Assembly (NCBI GenBank): GCA_016200145.1
Contig: JACQFH010000138.1
Coordinates: forward strand, 1-62,502
Direction of reading: 5' to 3'
DNA from: Planctomycetia bacterium
Lineage (GTDB): Bacteria > Planctomycetota > Planctomycetia > Planctomycetales > Planctomycetaceae
DNA: 62,502 bases
A model generated the notes under the pieces. The model was not told the DNA's origin. It worked only from the letters and a program-made list of their open reading frames with translations, and did no database searches. Positions 1 through 7,157 of this stretch are shown here, in pieces (the first letter of the stretch is position 1; each line of letters opens with the position of its first letter). The position numbers and the translations under genes were made by a program.

Positions 1-8
1 CGGCGGAC

Positions 9-59
9 GCACCCGGGGAGACCAATTCTTTTCGAATCGGTGCCCGTCCCCGGCTCGCC
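9..59. repeat. 51-bp palindromic intergenic repeat, copy 1
   Basis: First of three near-identical 51-bp copies (also 554-604 and 46517-46567). A shortened fourth copy lies at 48187-48220. The outer arms contain CCCGGGGA and its complementary TCCCCGG, and the centre contains ATTCGAAT or a close variant, so the unit can fold into one hairpin. Copies 1 and 2 also share the preceding bases GGCGGAC. No coding potential is claimed. Confidence 0.8.
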
Positions 60-105
60 CCCTCTTCCATCCCGCAACATACAACGTACCCGCCAGCCGC
101 ACGGA

Positions 106-390
106 TCACCCCAAATCAACGCCTTGCCGCGAGCCATGCCTCCCGCACGCCCCCACTCGCTGCCCCCAGCGCCGCGGGGACTGTGTACTCGTGGCCTCCA
201 GCACGGCCCTGATTTCCTCGGGGGACATGCCCCGCTCGAGCATCGAGTGCTTGAGTGACATCTCCCACTGGGCAATCCGCAGCTTGTGCCAGTAATAGCT
301 GACGATCGCCACGGACCCCACCAGGCAACTCGACACGATCGGCACGGCGTCGCTGTATCGCAGAAACTGCAGGAAATCGTTCACGGCCAT
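106..390 (-). CDS. small single-pass membrane protein
   Basis: This 94-residue protein has one hydrophobic segment at about residues 15-33, followed by a basic and amphipathic cytosolic part containing MLERGMSPEEIRAVLEAT. A short membrane anchor followed by a 'RGMS-EEI' tail recurs, from memory, in small uncharacterised planctomycete membrane proteins. Its function is unknown. The ATG at 390 is the only start that keeps the membrane segment whole. The C-terminal 20 or so residues are low-complexity and basic. Nothing nearby suggests a partner: the next gene on the same strand begins at 1565, beyond a 347-bp repeat-containing gap. Confidence 0.7.
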   Translation of the reverse strand: MAVNDFLQFLRYSDAVPIVSSCLVGSVAIVSYYWHKLRIAQWEMSLKHSMLERGMSPEEIRAVLEATSTQSPRRWGQRVGACGRHGSRQGVDLG

Positions 391-553
391 CCCCCCTTCG
401 AGTTCGAGACCCGTTCAGTCCTCGATCCGCCCGCCGCGAATCGCAATTTTCTTCCCCGCAGTATATCCGACGCTCGCCAACCATTTCATCTAGGGGCCTG
501 ATTACCTTCTGCGATTTGGCCGCGAAGCGGCAAGCAGCTGCATACCGGCGGAC

Positions 554-604
554 GCACCCGGGGAGACCAATTCTCTTCGAATCGGTGCCCGTCCCCGGCT
601 CGCC
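554..604. repeat. 51-bp palindromic intergenic repeat, copy 2
   Basis: Nearly identical to 9-59, with one substitution in the central box (CTCTTC versus CTTTTC). The match extends upstream through GGCGGAC. Both copies sit downstream of small minus-strand genes. Confidence 0.8.
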
Positions 605-643
605 TCTCGATATCTCGCCTCTGCCTACGTCCCGCGAACAAAT

Positions 644-668
644 CCCCGGCCGCAAGTCACGGCCGGGG
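644..668. terminator. GC-rich hairpin, candidate terminator
   Basis: CCCCGGCCG (644-652), a 7-base loop, then CGGCCGGGG (660-668) form a perfect 9-bp stem. It lies about 70 bp downstream of the minus-strand gene ending at 738. There is no T-run, so factor-independent termination is uncertain. The stem sequence matches the hairpin at 52615-52638 almost exactly, so it is also a repeated element. Confidence 0.45.
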
Positions 669-737
669 CTCAGGGCAGCAGCACTCGAATCGCCGTCTAT
701 TCTCTTCAAGCCTCAGGCCTCACGCCTCAAACCTTCG

Positions 738-1565
738 TTACAGCGATCCCCGCTCGGCAACCGTCTTATCCGCCACGGCGGGCTTCGTGCCCCGGCCGAA
801 GTACTCGTCGATCTGGTTCGACAGGTCTTCGGGAACGACCGGCGTCGTGTCGACCTGGATCAGCCCGCTGAACTTGCCGTCGACGTCGAGCATTTTCTGG
901 GCAACGTCGAGCTGCTTGTTGAGGTCGCTGATCAGCTTCTTGGCGCGAGCCAGTTGCGAATCGTCGAGCTGCACGCTGGTTGCGGTCTGGGCGGCCTGGA
1001 TCGTCTTCATACGGGCGTCCAGGTTTTCAATCTGCACTTCCAGGTCGCGCTTCGAGGCCAGCATGCCTTCGAGCTTCTCGCGGGCCGCGCTTACCGACTT
1101 TTCGCGTGCCGTCAGAATCTGCCGCTTGCTGCCGAGCGTGGTCTCGGCGGATTTGAAGCGTTCGAACCGACAGGCCAGGTCGCGTTTCACGTCATTCGAG
1201 GTGTAGGTGCGGCTGGCGTACTGGTACGTCGACCGGCCCTGGTCCACGTCGCGGCGCAACGCCAGGATTTCGTCCTTCTGTTTGCCGAGTTCGGTTTCGG
1301 CCCGTGCGATGTCCTTATTGAGGTGTTCGACGCTGACCTCTTCTTCAGCGATCACGTGCATGCACTTGCGGATGTCGGGAACGAGATTGGTCACCAGGTC
1401 GCGAGCCCGCTGAATCTCGAATTCGATCGGGACTTCCGACTTGATGGCGTCGCGCGCCGAGGATCCGGCGGTCTTGAGATAGCTAATGACGTCGCGTCCG
1501 AAGACGAGCGTGCTGAGGACGGCCACCGCGGCCACACCGAGTAGAGCCTTCTTAAGAATGAACAT
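738..1565 (-). CDS. membrane-anchored coiled-coil protein
   Basis: This 275-residue protein has an N-terminal hydrophobic segment (about residues 4-24; LLGVAAVAVLSTLVFG), then a long charged, heptad-rich region (about 55-235) predicted to form a coiled coil. The C-terminus contains LSNQIDEYFGRGTKP. This layout resembles PspA-like or other envelope coiled-coil proteins often annotated as hypothetical in planctomycetes. No catalytic motif is visible. The ATG at 1565 gives a complete anchor and is preceded by GAAATCAGTC, a weak ribosome-binding context. A role in scaffolding at the inner membrane is inference only. Confidence 0.75.
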   Translation of the reverse strand: MFILKKALLGVAAVAVLSTLVFGRDVISYLKTAGSSARDAIKSEVPIEFEIQRARDLVTNLVPDIRKCMHVIAEEEVSVEHLNKDIARAETELGKQKDEILALRRDVDQGRSTYQYASRTYTSNDVKRDLACRFERFKSAETTLGSKRQILTAREKSVSAAREKLEGMLASKRDLEVQIENLDARMKTIQAAQTATSVQLDDSQLARAKKLISDLNKQLDVAQKMLDVDGKFSGLIQVDTTPVVPEDLSNQIDEYFGRGTKPAVADKTVAERGSL

Positions 1566-1692
1566 GACTGATTTCTCCTGAAACGGATGCTGCCTGCCCT
1601 GTCTGCGAGTTGCCGGGCGGTCGACAACCGACCGCTCCCCGACAGGTGATTCGCCCCCTGTTCAGGATTCTTGACACGATTTGGCGGGATTT

Positions 1693-1722
1693 CAAAAAAA
1701 GCCCTAAAGGGGCCTTTTTTCC
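1693..1722. terminator. intrinsic-terminator-like hairpin
   Basis: A run of seven A, then GCCC, TAAA, GGGGC and six T form a short GC stem flanked by A and T runs, the layout of a bidirectional factor-independent terminator. It lies upstream of the coiled-coil gene on that strand, so it may insulate it from transcripts crossing the gap. Confidence 0.5.
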
Positions 1723-1730
1723 GAAATTCT

Positions 1731-1755
1731 CCCCTCTCCCCTCGCGGGAGAGGGG
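1731..1755. repeat. perfect 10-bp-stem hairpin
   Basis: CCCCTCTCCC, loop CTCGC, then GGGAGAGGGG. The perfect stem directly follows the terminator-like hairpin. A shorter relative (TTCTCCC-GGC-GGGAGAA) lies at 36074-36090. Confidence 0.6.
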
Positions 1756-1797
1756 GACATGGTTGTCCATTGGACACCGATTGGAATGCGAGACGCT

Positions 1798-1909
1798 CCA
1801 ATCATGAGGGGCTACGCGCCCAATCATGGGGGGGTACCCCACACCCCTCACGATTGAAAAAACTAGGAGTTTTCTCCAATGGTGAGGGGGTCGCTCCAAT
1901 CGTGGGGGG
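1798..1909. repeat. cluster of degenerate 14-bp boxes
   Basis: Four direct boxes of the form CCAATSRTGRGGGG lie at 1798-1811, 1820-1833, 1876-1889 and 1896-1909, with one inverted box at 1844-1856 (CCCCTCACGATTG). Spacing is uneven, and the cluster also contains GGGGTACCCC. Confidence 0.55.
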
Positions 1910-2084
1910 GTCCGGACGACGTTCGCTGTATTCTGTTGCAAATTGCTCTACCGGGACTTCATGAATCAGTACTTCAATCCTCACGCCGTTCGCCAAGACG
2001 CCGCCACATCGTGTCGCGCTGAAATACGGATTTCTTTCCCGCATTTGCCCCGCGCCTTCCACGAATTCTTCGCTTGCCTGATCA

Positions 2085-2152
2085 TGTTGATATAATTATT
2101 AATATATTATACGTACAATTGAAGTCTTTTGTTTGTGAAAACAACAGACTTC
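2085..2152. other. AT-rich island ending in a long hairpin
   Basis: A tract of almost pure A/T at about 2085-2120 stands out in GC-rich surroundings. It is followed by a hairpin at 2121-2152, where GAAGTCT pairs with AGACTTC and the flanking TTTGTTT pairs with AAAACAA. It could be a terminator, a promoter-proximal bent region or a remnant of transferred DNA. Confidence 0.5.
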
Positions 2153-2245
2153 ACTAAAATCGTTGCAACTCCCGCGACACCAGGAATTTCCGCGTCCATC
2201 CCGGCAGAAAAATAGAAAAACTTTTGCCCTGTTACATGGTCAGAT

Positions 2246-2321
2246 GTAGGGTGGGTCGAACGGAGTGAGGCCCACCTGGATCGGCAACGTGGTGGGCCTC
2301 GCACGGCTCGACCCACCCTAC
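2246..2321. repeat. 76-bp REP-like inverted repeat, copy 1
   Basis: The unit starts with GTAGGGTGGGTCGA and ends with its exact complement TCGACCCACCCTAC, with arms of about 30 bp. A second copy at 28361-28436 differs at only two positions. It lies inside the upstream open extension of the kinase frame, which supports choosing the start at 2505. Confidence 0.9.
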
Positions 2322-2343
2322 GATCCCTTCCGCGCAGCGCCTG

Positions 2344-2361
2344 CCCCCTTAGGGAAGGGGG
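2344..2361. repeat. CCCCCTT/AAGGGGG hairpin
   Basis: CCCCCTT, loop AGGG, then AAGGGGG. It is the same hairpin type as the one at 34462-34480. Confidence 0.5.
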
Positions 2362-2504
2362 GGTCGTGCCGCATGCTGGCCGACAACCGATTCGCTGCCA
2401 GCCATTGCGTCCGCATTCGTTTTTGTCGAAAGGACGGGGTAAAATGGTCGTCTGCTCCTGGAAAGTCATCCCAGCCATTCCTTTCCACTGCCCGTCGCGC
2501 ATAC

Positions 2505-5500
2505 ATGCACGTTCGTTGCCCACATTGCCAGAATCCGATTGAACTGGTGGGGGACTTCGAGCCGAATAACGTCACGTGCCCCTCGTGCGGCAGCAATTTC
2601 AATCTCGCCACCGACGAGACGGTCAACTACCGGCCGTCGATGGACGCAATCGGCCATTTTCAGTTGGTCGAACGGCTCGGGATGGGGCACTTCGGCACTG
2701 TTTGGAAGGCGCACGATACCGAGCTCGACCGAGTTGTCGCCATCAAGATCCCCCGGCAGGAACAGGTCGACTCAAAACAGACAGAGCAATTTCTGCGAGA
2801 AGCTCGTGCCGCCGCCCAGCTTCGGCACCCTCATATCGTCAGCGTGCATGAAGTCGGTCGACGTGACGGAACTTTGTACATCGTCAGCGATTTCGTTCCA
2901 GGATTGACGCTGGCCGACTGGCTGACGGGTCAGCGTCCAACAATCCGGGACGCCGTGGAACTCTGCGTCAAAATCGCCGTCGCCCTGGATCACGCGCACG
3001 CCGCCGGTGTCATCCACCGGGACCTCAAGCCGTCCAACATCATGATCGACGGCTCAGGGGAGCCGCACCTGATGGATTTCGGGTTGGCCAAGCGCGATGC
3101 CGGGGAAATCACAATGACGATGGATGGGCACGTGCTGGGGACGCCGGCCTATATGTCCCCCGAGCAGGCGCGGGGTGAAGCGCACCAGGCCGACTGCCGC
3201 AGCGATGTTTATTCACTGGGGGTCATCCTGTTTGAACTGCTCACCGGTGAGCGCCCGTTCCGTGGCAATGCGCGAATGCTGCTGCACCAGGTAATTCACG
3301 ACGAGCCCCCCAGCCCTCGGAAACTGAACGCGACCATTCCCCGAGATCTTGAAACGGTCTGTTTGAAATGTCTCGAAAAGTCCACCGAGCAGCGCTATCC
3401 ATCAGCTCGAATCGTGGCTGAGGAACTTGGAAGATGGTTGAAGGATGAGCCGATCCTGGCCCGGCCTGTCAATGCGGTGTCCCGCGGATTCCGCTGGTGC
3501 CTGCGCAATCCGCTGGTTGCCGGGCTCCTGGGGATCATCACTGTAACGCTGCTGGCCGGCACGATCATTTCGAGCTATTTTGCGGTTCTTGCGGCCAATC
3601 GTGCGGAACTTGCTCGGCAGGAAACCGACCGGGCAAACGAGAATGCCGCTGAGGTCGGCCGCGAGGCGCAGCGGGCCAATCAGAACGCCGTCGCAGCGCA
3701 ACTCAACGCCGAACAGGAATCTCACGCCCGCCGAGGAACGGAGCGCCAACTGCGGATTGCCACGGCCGAGCGATTGGCGGCTCAATCACGAATTGTCCGT
3801 CAGGAGTTTCCACAGCGGAGCGCTCTTTTGGCTGTTGCCGCAGCCGAGGCGACGTTGAACGTCGGCGAGCCGGTGCTGGCACGCGCACACGAAGAGCTTT
3901 ACGAGTCGCTGCAGGCAGTCGGCGGACAGCCCCTGGCAGGGCATACCGACGGCACGGCGAGCGTTAAGTTCAGCCGCAATAACCGTTGGTTTGTCACAAG
4001 CAGCAGCGACAACGTCACGATCAGCCGCGACCGAACCGTCCGGCTCTGGGATTTGACTGCGGCCGATTTCACTGCGGGGCCAATCGAGTTGCGCGGTCAC
4101 GACGACGTGATCACCGATGTGACCTTCAGCCCCGACGATCGCTGGCTCGTCACCGGAAGTGCCGACAGGACCGCCAGGCTGTGGGATTTGACTGCCGCCG
4201 ACCCTTCCTCGGCGCCGATCGTGCTGCGCGGGCACGAAAATCGCATCACGAACCTGGCAATCAGTCCTGATGGACATTGGCTCGTCACGTCGAGTTTGGA
4301 CCATACCGCCCGGCGATGGGATTTGGCGGTCTCTGATCCTTCCGTTTCATCAATTGTCCTGCACGGCCATGCCAATGCCGTTTCGACACTGGCGATCAGC
4401 CCTGATGGTCGCTGGCTTGTGACAGGGAGCACAGACAATTCCGCGCGATTGTGGAATCTGACTGCGGCCGACCCCTCTGCAGAATCGATTCTGTTGCGAC
4501 GGGAAGAAGACTCCGTCGCGGACCTGGCGATCAGCCCCGACGGACGATGGCTCGTCACGGGAGGTTCGACGAACTCCGTGCGGCTGTGGGATCTGACGGC
4601 GATCGATCCTTCGCTGAATTCGGTCGAACTTTGCGGGCACGAAGCAGCGATCCGGAAACTGGCGATCTCTCCCAACGGGCAATGGCTCGTTACCGCGAGC
4701 TACGATAAGACCATCCGCTTGTGGGACTTAAGGGCCGCCAATCGCGTCACCGCAGCGCATGTCCTGCCTGGCGATTCGGCTGCCGTCCAGACGCTGGTCG
4801 TCACTCCGGACGGCCACTGGCTCGTGACAGGGGGACTTGATAACACCGTCAGACTCTGGGATCTGTCGGCCGACAATCCCGCCGAACGTTTGATTGTGCT
4901 GCGTGGCCATGAATGGACCATCTGGGCTATCGCGGTCAGCCCTGATGGACATTGGCTGGCAACGGGAAGTTGGGATCGTACCGCTCGGCTGTGGGACCTG
5001 ACTGCGGCTGATCCCTCCGAGGAATCATTCGTTCTTCGCGGCCACGAAGACGCGATCTGGGAACTCGCGATCAGCACTGACGGACACTGGCTCGTTACGG
5101 CTGGTCCCGACAGAATCGACCGGTTGTGGGATTTGAAGTCGGCCGATCCGTCGGCCGAATCGATTGGCCTCTTGCCTCCGGCGGAAGGCGTTACCGACGT
5201 GGCGATGAGTCCCGACGGGCACTGGCTTGTGGCCGGCAGCTATGACAACACGGCAGGGGTTTGGGACCTGAACTCGGAAAACCCAAGCGCCAATCACCAG
5301 ATCCTGAGTGGGCATCAAGACTGGATCAACATTGTGGCGGTCAGCCCCGATAGCCGCTGGGTCGCGACCGGAAGTGTTGACAAGACCGTGCGACTGTGGG
5401 ATTTGTCCGCGTCCGATCCTTCGCAGCGATCACTTTCCCTCGACATCGATGGGGGGGCCATCAAGTCTCTGGCGATCACTCCCAATGGAAACTGGCTTGT

Positions 5501-6488
5501 TACACTGACCGCCAACAATACAGCCGGATTGTGGAACCTCACAGCGGCCGATCGTGGAGACCGATCGTTTCCCCTGACCGGGCTACAAGAGGCCATTCGA
5601 GCCATCGCGATCAGTCCTGACGGACGCTGGCTTGTCGCGACGAGTGCGAACGGAACTGCGATTCTCCAGGATTTGACCACGGCCGGATCAACTGCAGCTC
5701 CCATTGTCCTGCACGAGCATGAGCGACTTGTCCATTGTCTGGCAATCAGCCCCGACGGTCGCCGGCTCGTCACAGGGGGTACTGATCAAATGACCCGGGT
5801 GTGGGATTTGACGACTGCTGATCCGTCTGCCGGATCGGTCGTCCTGAGCGGCCACGAGGCGTTTGTCACGGCGCTGGCAATCAGCCGGGACGGCAACACG
5901 ATCGCCACGGGAAGCACCGACACGACAGTCCGAGTCTGGAGTCTTGCGGCCGATCGTCCCGCAGGACCGGCCATTCTCCGTGGTCATGATGCGCCGATCA
6001 TGGCGCTGGTCATCAGTCCTGACGGACGCTGGCTCGTGTCTGGCAGTGGCCGACCCGATGCAAAGGGCTATGACAAGACCCTTCGTCTTTGGGACCTGAC
6101 GGCGTTCGATCCCACTGACAACGCCTTCGCCCTGCATGGCCATGAATCGAGCATCGTGGACTTTGCCGTAAGCTCCAACGGACATTGGCTTGTCACCGGA
6201 AGCGACGACAAGACCGTTCGCCTTTGGGATTTGACTGACGCAGATCCCTCGGCTAATTCGATTACCTTGCGAGGGCATGATTCGGCCATTCAGAAGTTGG
6301 CGATCACACCCGACGGTCGCTGGCTTGTGGCAATGAGCCGGTACGGCACGGCACGGCTTTGGGACCTGAATCTCGTCAGGCTCATCACGCGGGTAAAACA
6401 TGCCGCTGGGCGAGAATTGAGCAACGACGAGTGCAAAGCGTATCATGTCCCGAATCGCGAGCGGAAAAGGGATGGTGCCACGCATTAG
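2505..6488 (+). CDS. transmembrane Ser/Thr protein kinase with zinc ribbon and about 18 WD40 repeats
   Basis: This 1327-residue protein opens with a zinc ribbon (Cys5, Cys8, Cys25, Cys28). A Hanks-type kinase domain spans about residues 52-312: glycine loop G-M-G-H-F-G near 59-64, Lys81 in VAIKIP, HRDLKPSN at 171-178 and DFG at 191-193, so it should be active. A single membrane helix follows (about 338-362), then an Ala/Glu/Asn-rich coiled coil. From about residue 480 to the end there are some 18 WD40 units of about 43 residues, most ending in RLWDLTAADPS or a variant. The kinase is expected in the cytosol and the WD40 array on the other side of the membrane. ATG 2505 was chosen because it begins the zinc ribbon; the frame upstream runs through a palindromic repeat. 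Substrates are unknown. Confidence 0.93.
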   Translation: MHVRCPHCQNPIELVGDFEPNNVTCPSCGSNFNLATDETVNYRPSMDAIGHFQLVERLGMGHFGTVWKAHDTELDRVVAIKIPRQEQVDSKQTEQFLREARAAAQLRHPHIVSVHEVGRRDGTLYIVSDFVPGLTLADWLTGQRPTIRDAVELCVKIAVALDHAHAAGVIHRDLKPSNIMIDGSGEPHLMDFGLAKRDAGEITMTMDGHVLGTPAYMSPEQARGEAHQADCRSDVYSLGVILFELLTGERPFRGNARMLLHQVIHDEPPSPRKLNATIPRDLETVCLKCLEKSTEQRYPSARIVAEELGRWLKDEPILARPVNAVSRGFRWCLRNPLVAGLLGIITVTLLAGTIISSYFAVLAANRAELARQETDRANENAAEVGREAQRANQNAVAAQLNAEQESHARRGTERQLRIATAERLAAQSRIVRQEFPQRSALLAVAAAEATLNVGEPVLARAHEELYESLQAVGGQPLAGHTDGTASVKFSRNNRWFVTSSSDNVTISRDRTVRLWDLTAADFTAGPIELRGHDDVITDVTFSPDDRWLVTGSADRTARLWDLTAADPSSAPIVLRGHENRITNLAISPDGHWLVTSSLDHTARRWDLAVSDPSVSSIVLHGHANAVSTLAISPDGRWLVTGSTDNSARLWNLTAADPSAESILLRREEDSVADLAISPDGRWLVTGGSTNSVRLWDLTAIDPSLNSVELCGHEAAIRKLAISPNGQWLVTASYDKTIRLWDLRAANRVTAAHVLPGDSAAVQTLVVTPDGHWLVTGGLDNTVRLWDLSADNPAERLIVLRGHEWTIWAIAVSPDGHWLATGSWDRTARLWDLTAADPSEESFVLRGHEDAIWELAISTDGHWLVTAGPDRIDRLWDLKSADPSAESIGLLPPAEGVTDVAMSPDGHWLVAGSYDNTAGVWDLNSENPSANHQILSGHQDWINIVAVSPDSRWVATGSVDKTVRLWDLSASDPSQRSLSLDIDGGAIKSLAITPNGNWLVTLTANNTAGLWNLTAADRGDRSFPLTGLQEAIRAIAISPDGRWLVATSANGTAILQDLTTAGSTAAPIVLHEHERLVHCLAISPDGRRLVTGGTDQMTRVWDLTTADPSAGSVVLSGHEAFVTALAISRDGNTIATGSTDTTVRVWSLAADRPAGPAILRGHDAPIMALVISPDGRWLVSGSGRPDAKGYDKTLRLWDLTAFDPTDNAFALHGHESSIVDFAVSSNGHWLVTGSDDKTVRLWDLTDADPSANSITLRGHDSAIQKLAITPDGRWLVAMSRYGTARLWDLNLVRLITRVKHAAGRELSNDECKAYHVPNRERKRDGATH
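3950..6390 (+). repeat. degenerate 129-bp coding tandem repeat (WD40 array)
   Basis: About 18 units with a period near 129 bp encode the WD40 blades of the kinase at 2505. Units are recognisable by recurrent GATCGCTGGCTCGTCAC-like and TGTGGGATTTGAC-like stretches. Similarity between neighbours implies expansion by internal duplication. Confidence 0.8.
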
Positions 6489-6568
6489 GTCTGTTCCGTG
6501 GCCTATGCTGAACCCGATAGAATGAGCCCACTTCAGGCAACCCTTCCCCCATATGCTGGAGATTCGAC

Positions 6569-6865
6569 GTGGCCACCTTCATCAGCACCATCAAGTTCAC
6601 TCAGCAGGGCATCAAGGGGATTGACGAAAGCACGAAGCGGGCGGCGGCCCTCAAGTCCGCCGCCAAGAAGCTGGGCGCCAAGGTCACTGAAATCTTCTGG
6701 ACCCTGGGCGAGTACGACGGGCTCCTGATCCTGGAGGCCCCCGACGACGCGACCGCGATGACCGTCCTTCTGCACCTGGCTGCGCTGGGCAACGTCCACA
6801 CGACCACCGTGCGGGCATTCACCGCCGCCGAGATGGACAAAATCGTAGCGAAGGTGCACGTCTGA
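6569..6865 (+). CDS. GYD domain protein
   Basis: This 98-residue protein matches the GYD family (PF08734), small ferredoxin-like-fold proteins of unknown function. The diagnostic motif appears as GEYDGLLILEAPDD at about residues 47-60. The start is GTG at 6569 (MATFISTIKFTQQG), with no strong ribosome-binding site visible. It stands 80 bp after the kinase gene on the same strand. A truncated, closely similar copy of its last 52 codons lies at 40544-40703, so this gene was partially duplicated. Confidence 0.85.
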   Translation: MATFISTIKFTQQGIKGIDESTKRAAALKSAAKKLGAKVTEIFWTLGEYDGLLILEAPDDATAMTVLLHLAALGNVHTTTVRAFTAAEMDKIVAKVHV

Positions 6866-6994
6866 CGAATCGCCACCGCTCCCGGCGATTGACCTCTTTC
6901 GTGCAGCCCGTCGCATTGCCTGATAACTTGCAACCGATTTGCAATCAGACCGCCGTGCCACAATCGCCTGAAAACCGCGTGCGAGCGAGAGCTT

Positions 6995-7048
6995 GCGACG
7001 CAAGTGAGGTCTCTTCACGGTTTTCTGGCAAAAGATTCGAACGGCCGC
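6995..7048. repeat. 54-bp intergenic repeat, copy 1
   Basis: Matches 40821-40874 at 51 of 54 positions. Both copies lie 120-130 bp downstream of the GYD stop codon (gene at 6569; remnant at 40544), so the repeat belongs to a larger duplicated segment. Confidence 0.8.
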
Positions 7049-7157
7049 ACCACAACTACGGACATTATCGTCTCCCGCTGGCGTTGGACGCGGGAGGGCT
7101 GTGCGCCTTACGATAGAGGTCTTTCCGGGCCTGGATCGTTTCTCGCACTCTGAGCGA

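Larger units (their letters stand above)
391..737. other. intergenic stretch without a gene
   Basis: This 347-bp stretch separates two minus-strand genes. It holds copy 2 of the 51-bp repeat (554-604) and the hairpin at 644-668. The remaining bases show no supported gene. A plus-strand frame crossing it is antisense to the coiled-coil gene and begins within the repeat region, so it is not a gene. Confidence 0.6.
1566..2504. other. long gene-free, repeat-rich region
   Basis: This 939-bp stretch separates the divergent coiled-coil gene and the kinase gene. It contains, in order: an A-run/GCCC/GGGGC/T-run hairpin (about 1693-1722), a perfect hairpin (1731-1755), five degenerate CCAATC-type boxes (1798-1909), an AT-rich island with a hairpin (2085-2152), a 76-bp inverted repeat (2246-2321) and a CCCCCTT/AAGGGGG hairpin (2344-2361). 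Reading frames here run through these repeats on both strands and were not accepted. Confidence 0.65.

Noticed and set aside
516-1544. 342-codon plus-strand frame
   Set aside because: Starts in a repeat region and runs antisense to the coiled-coil gene, without a recognisable family.
2265-2504. 80-residue N-terminal extension of the first kinase
   Set aside because: It translates a palindromic repeat; the zinc ribbon begins at ATG 2505.
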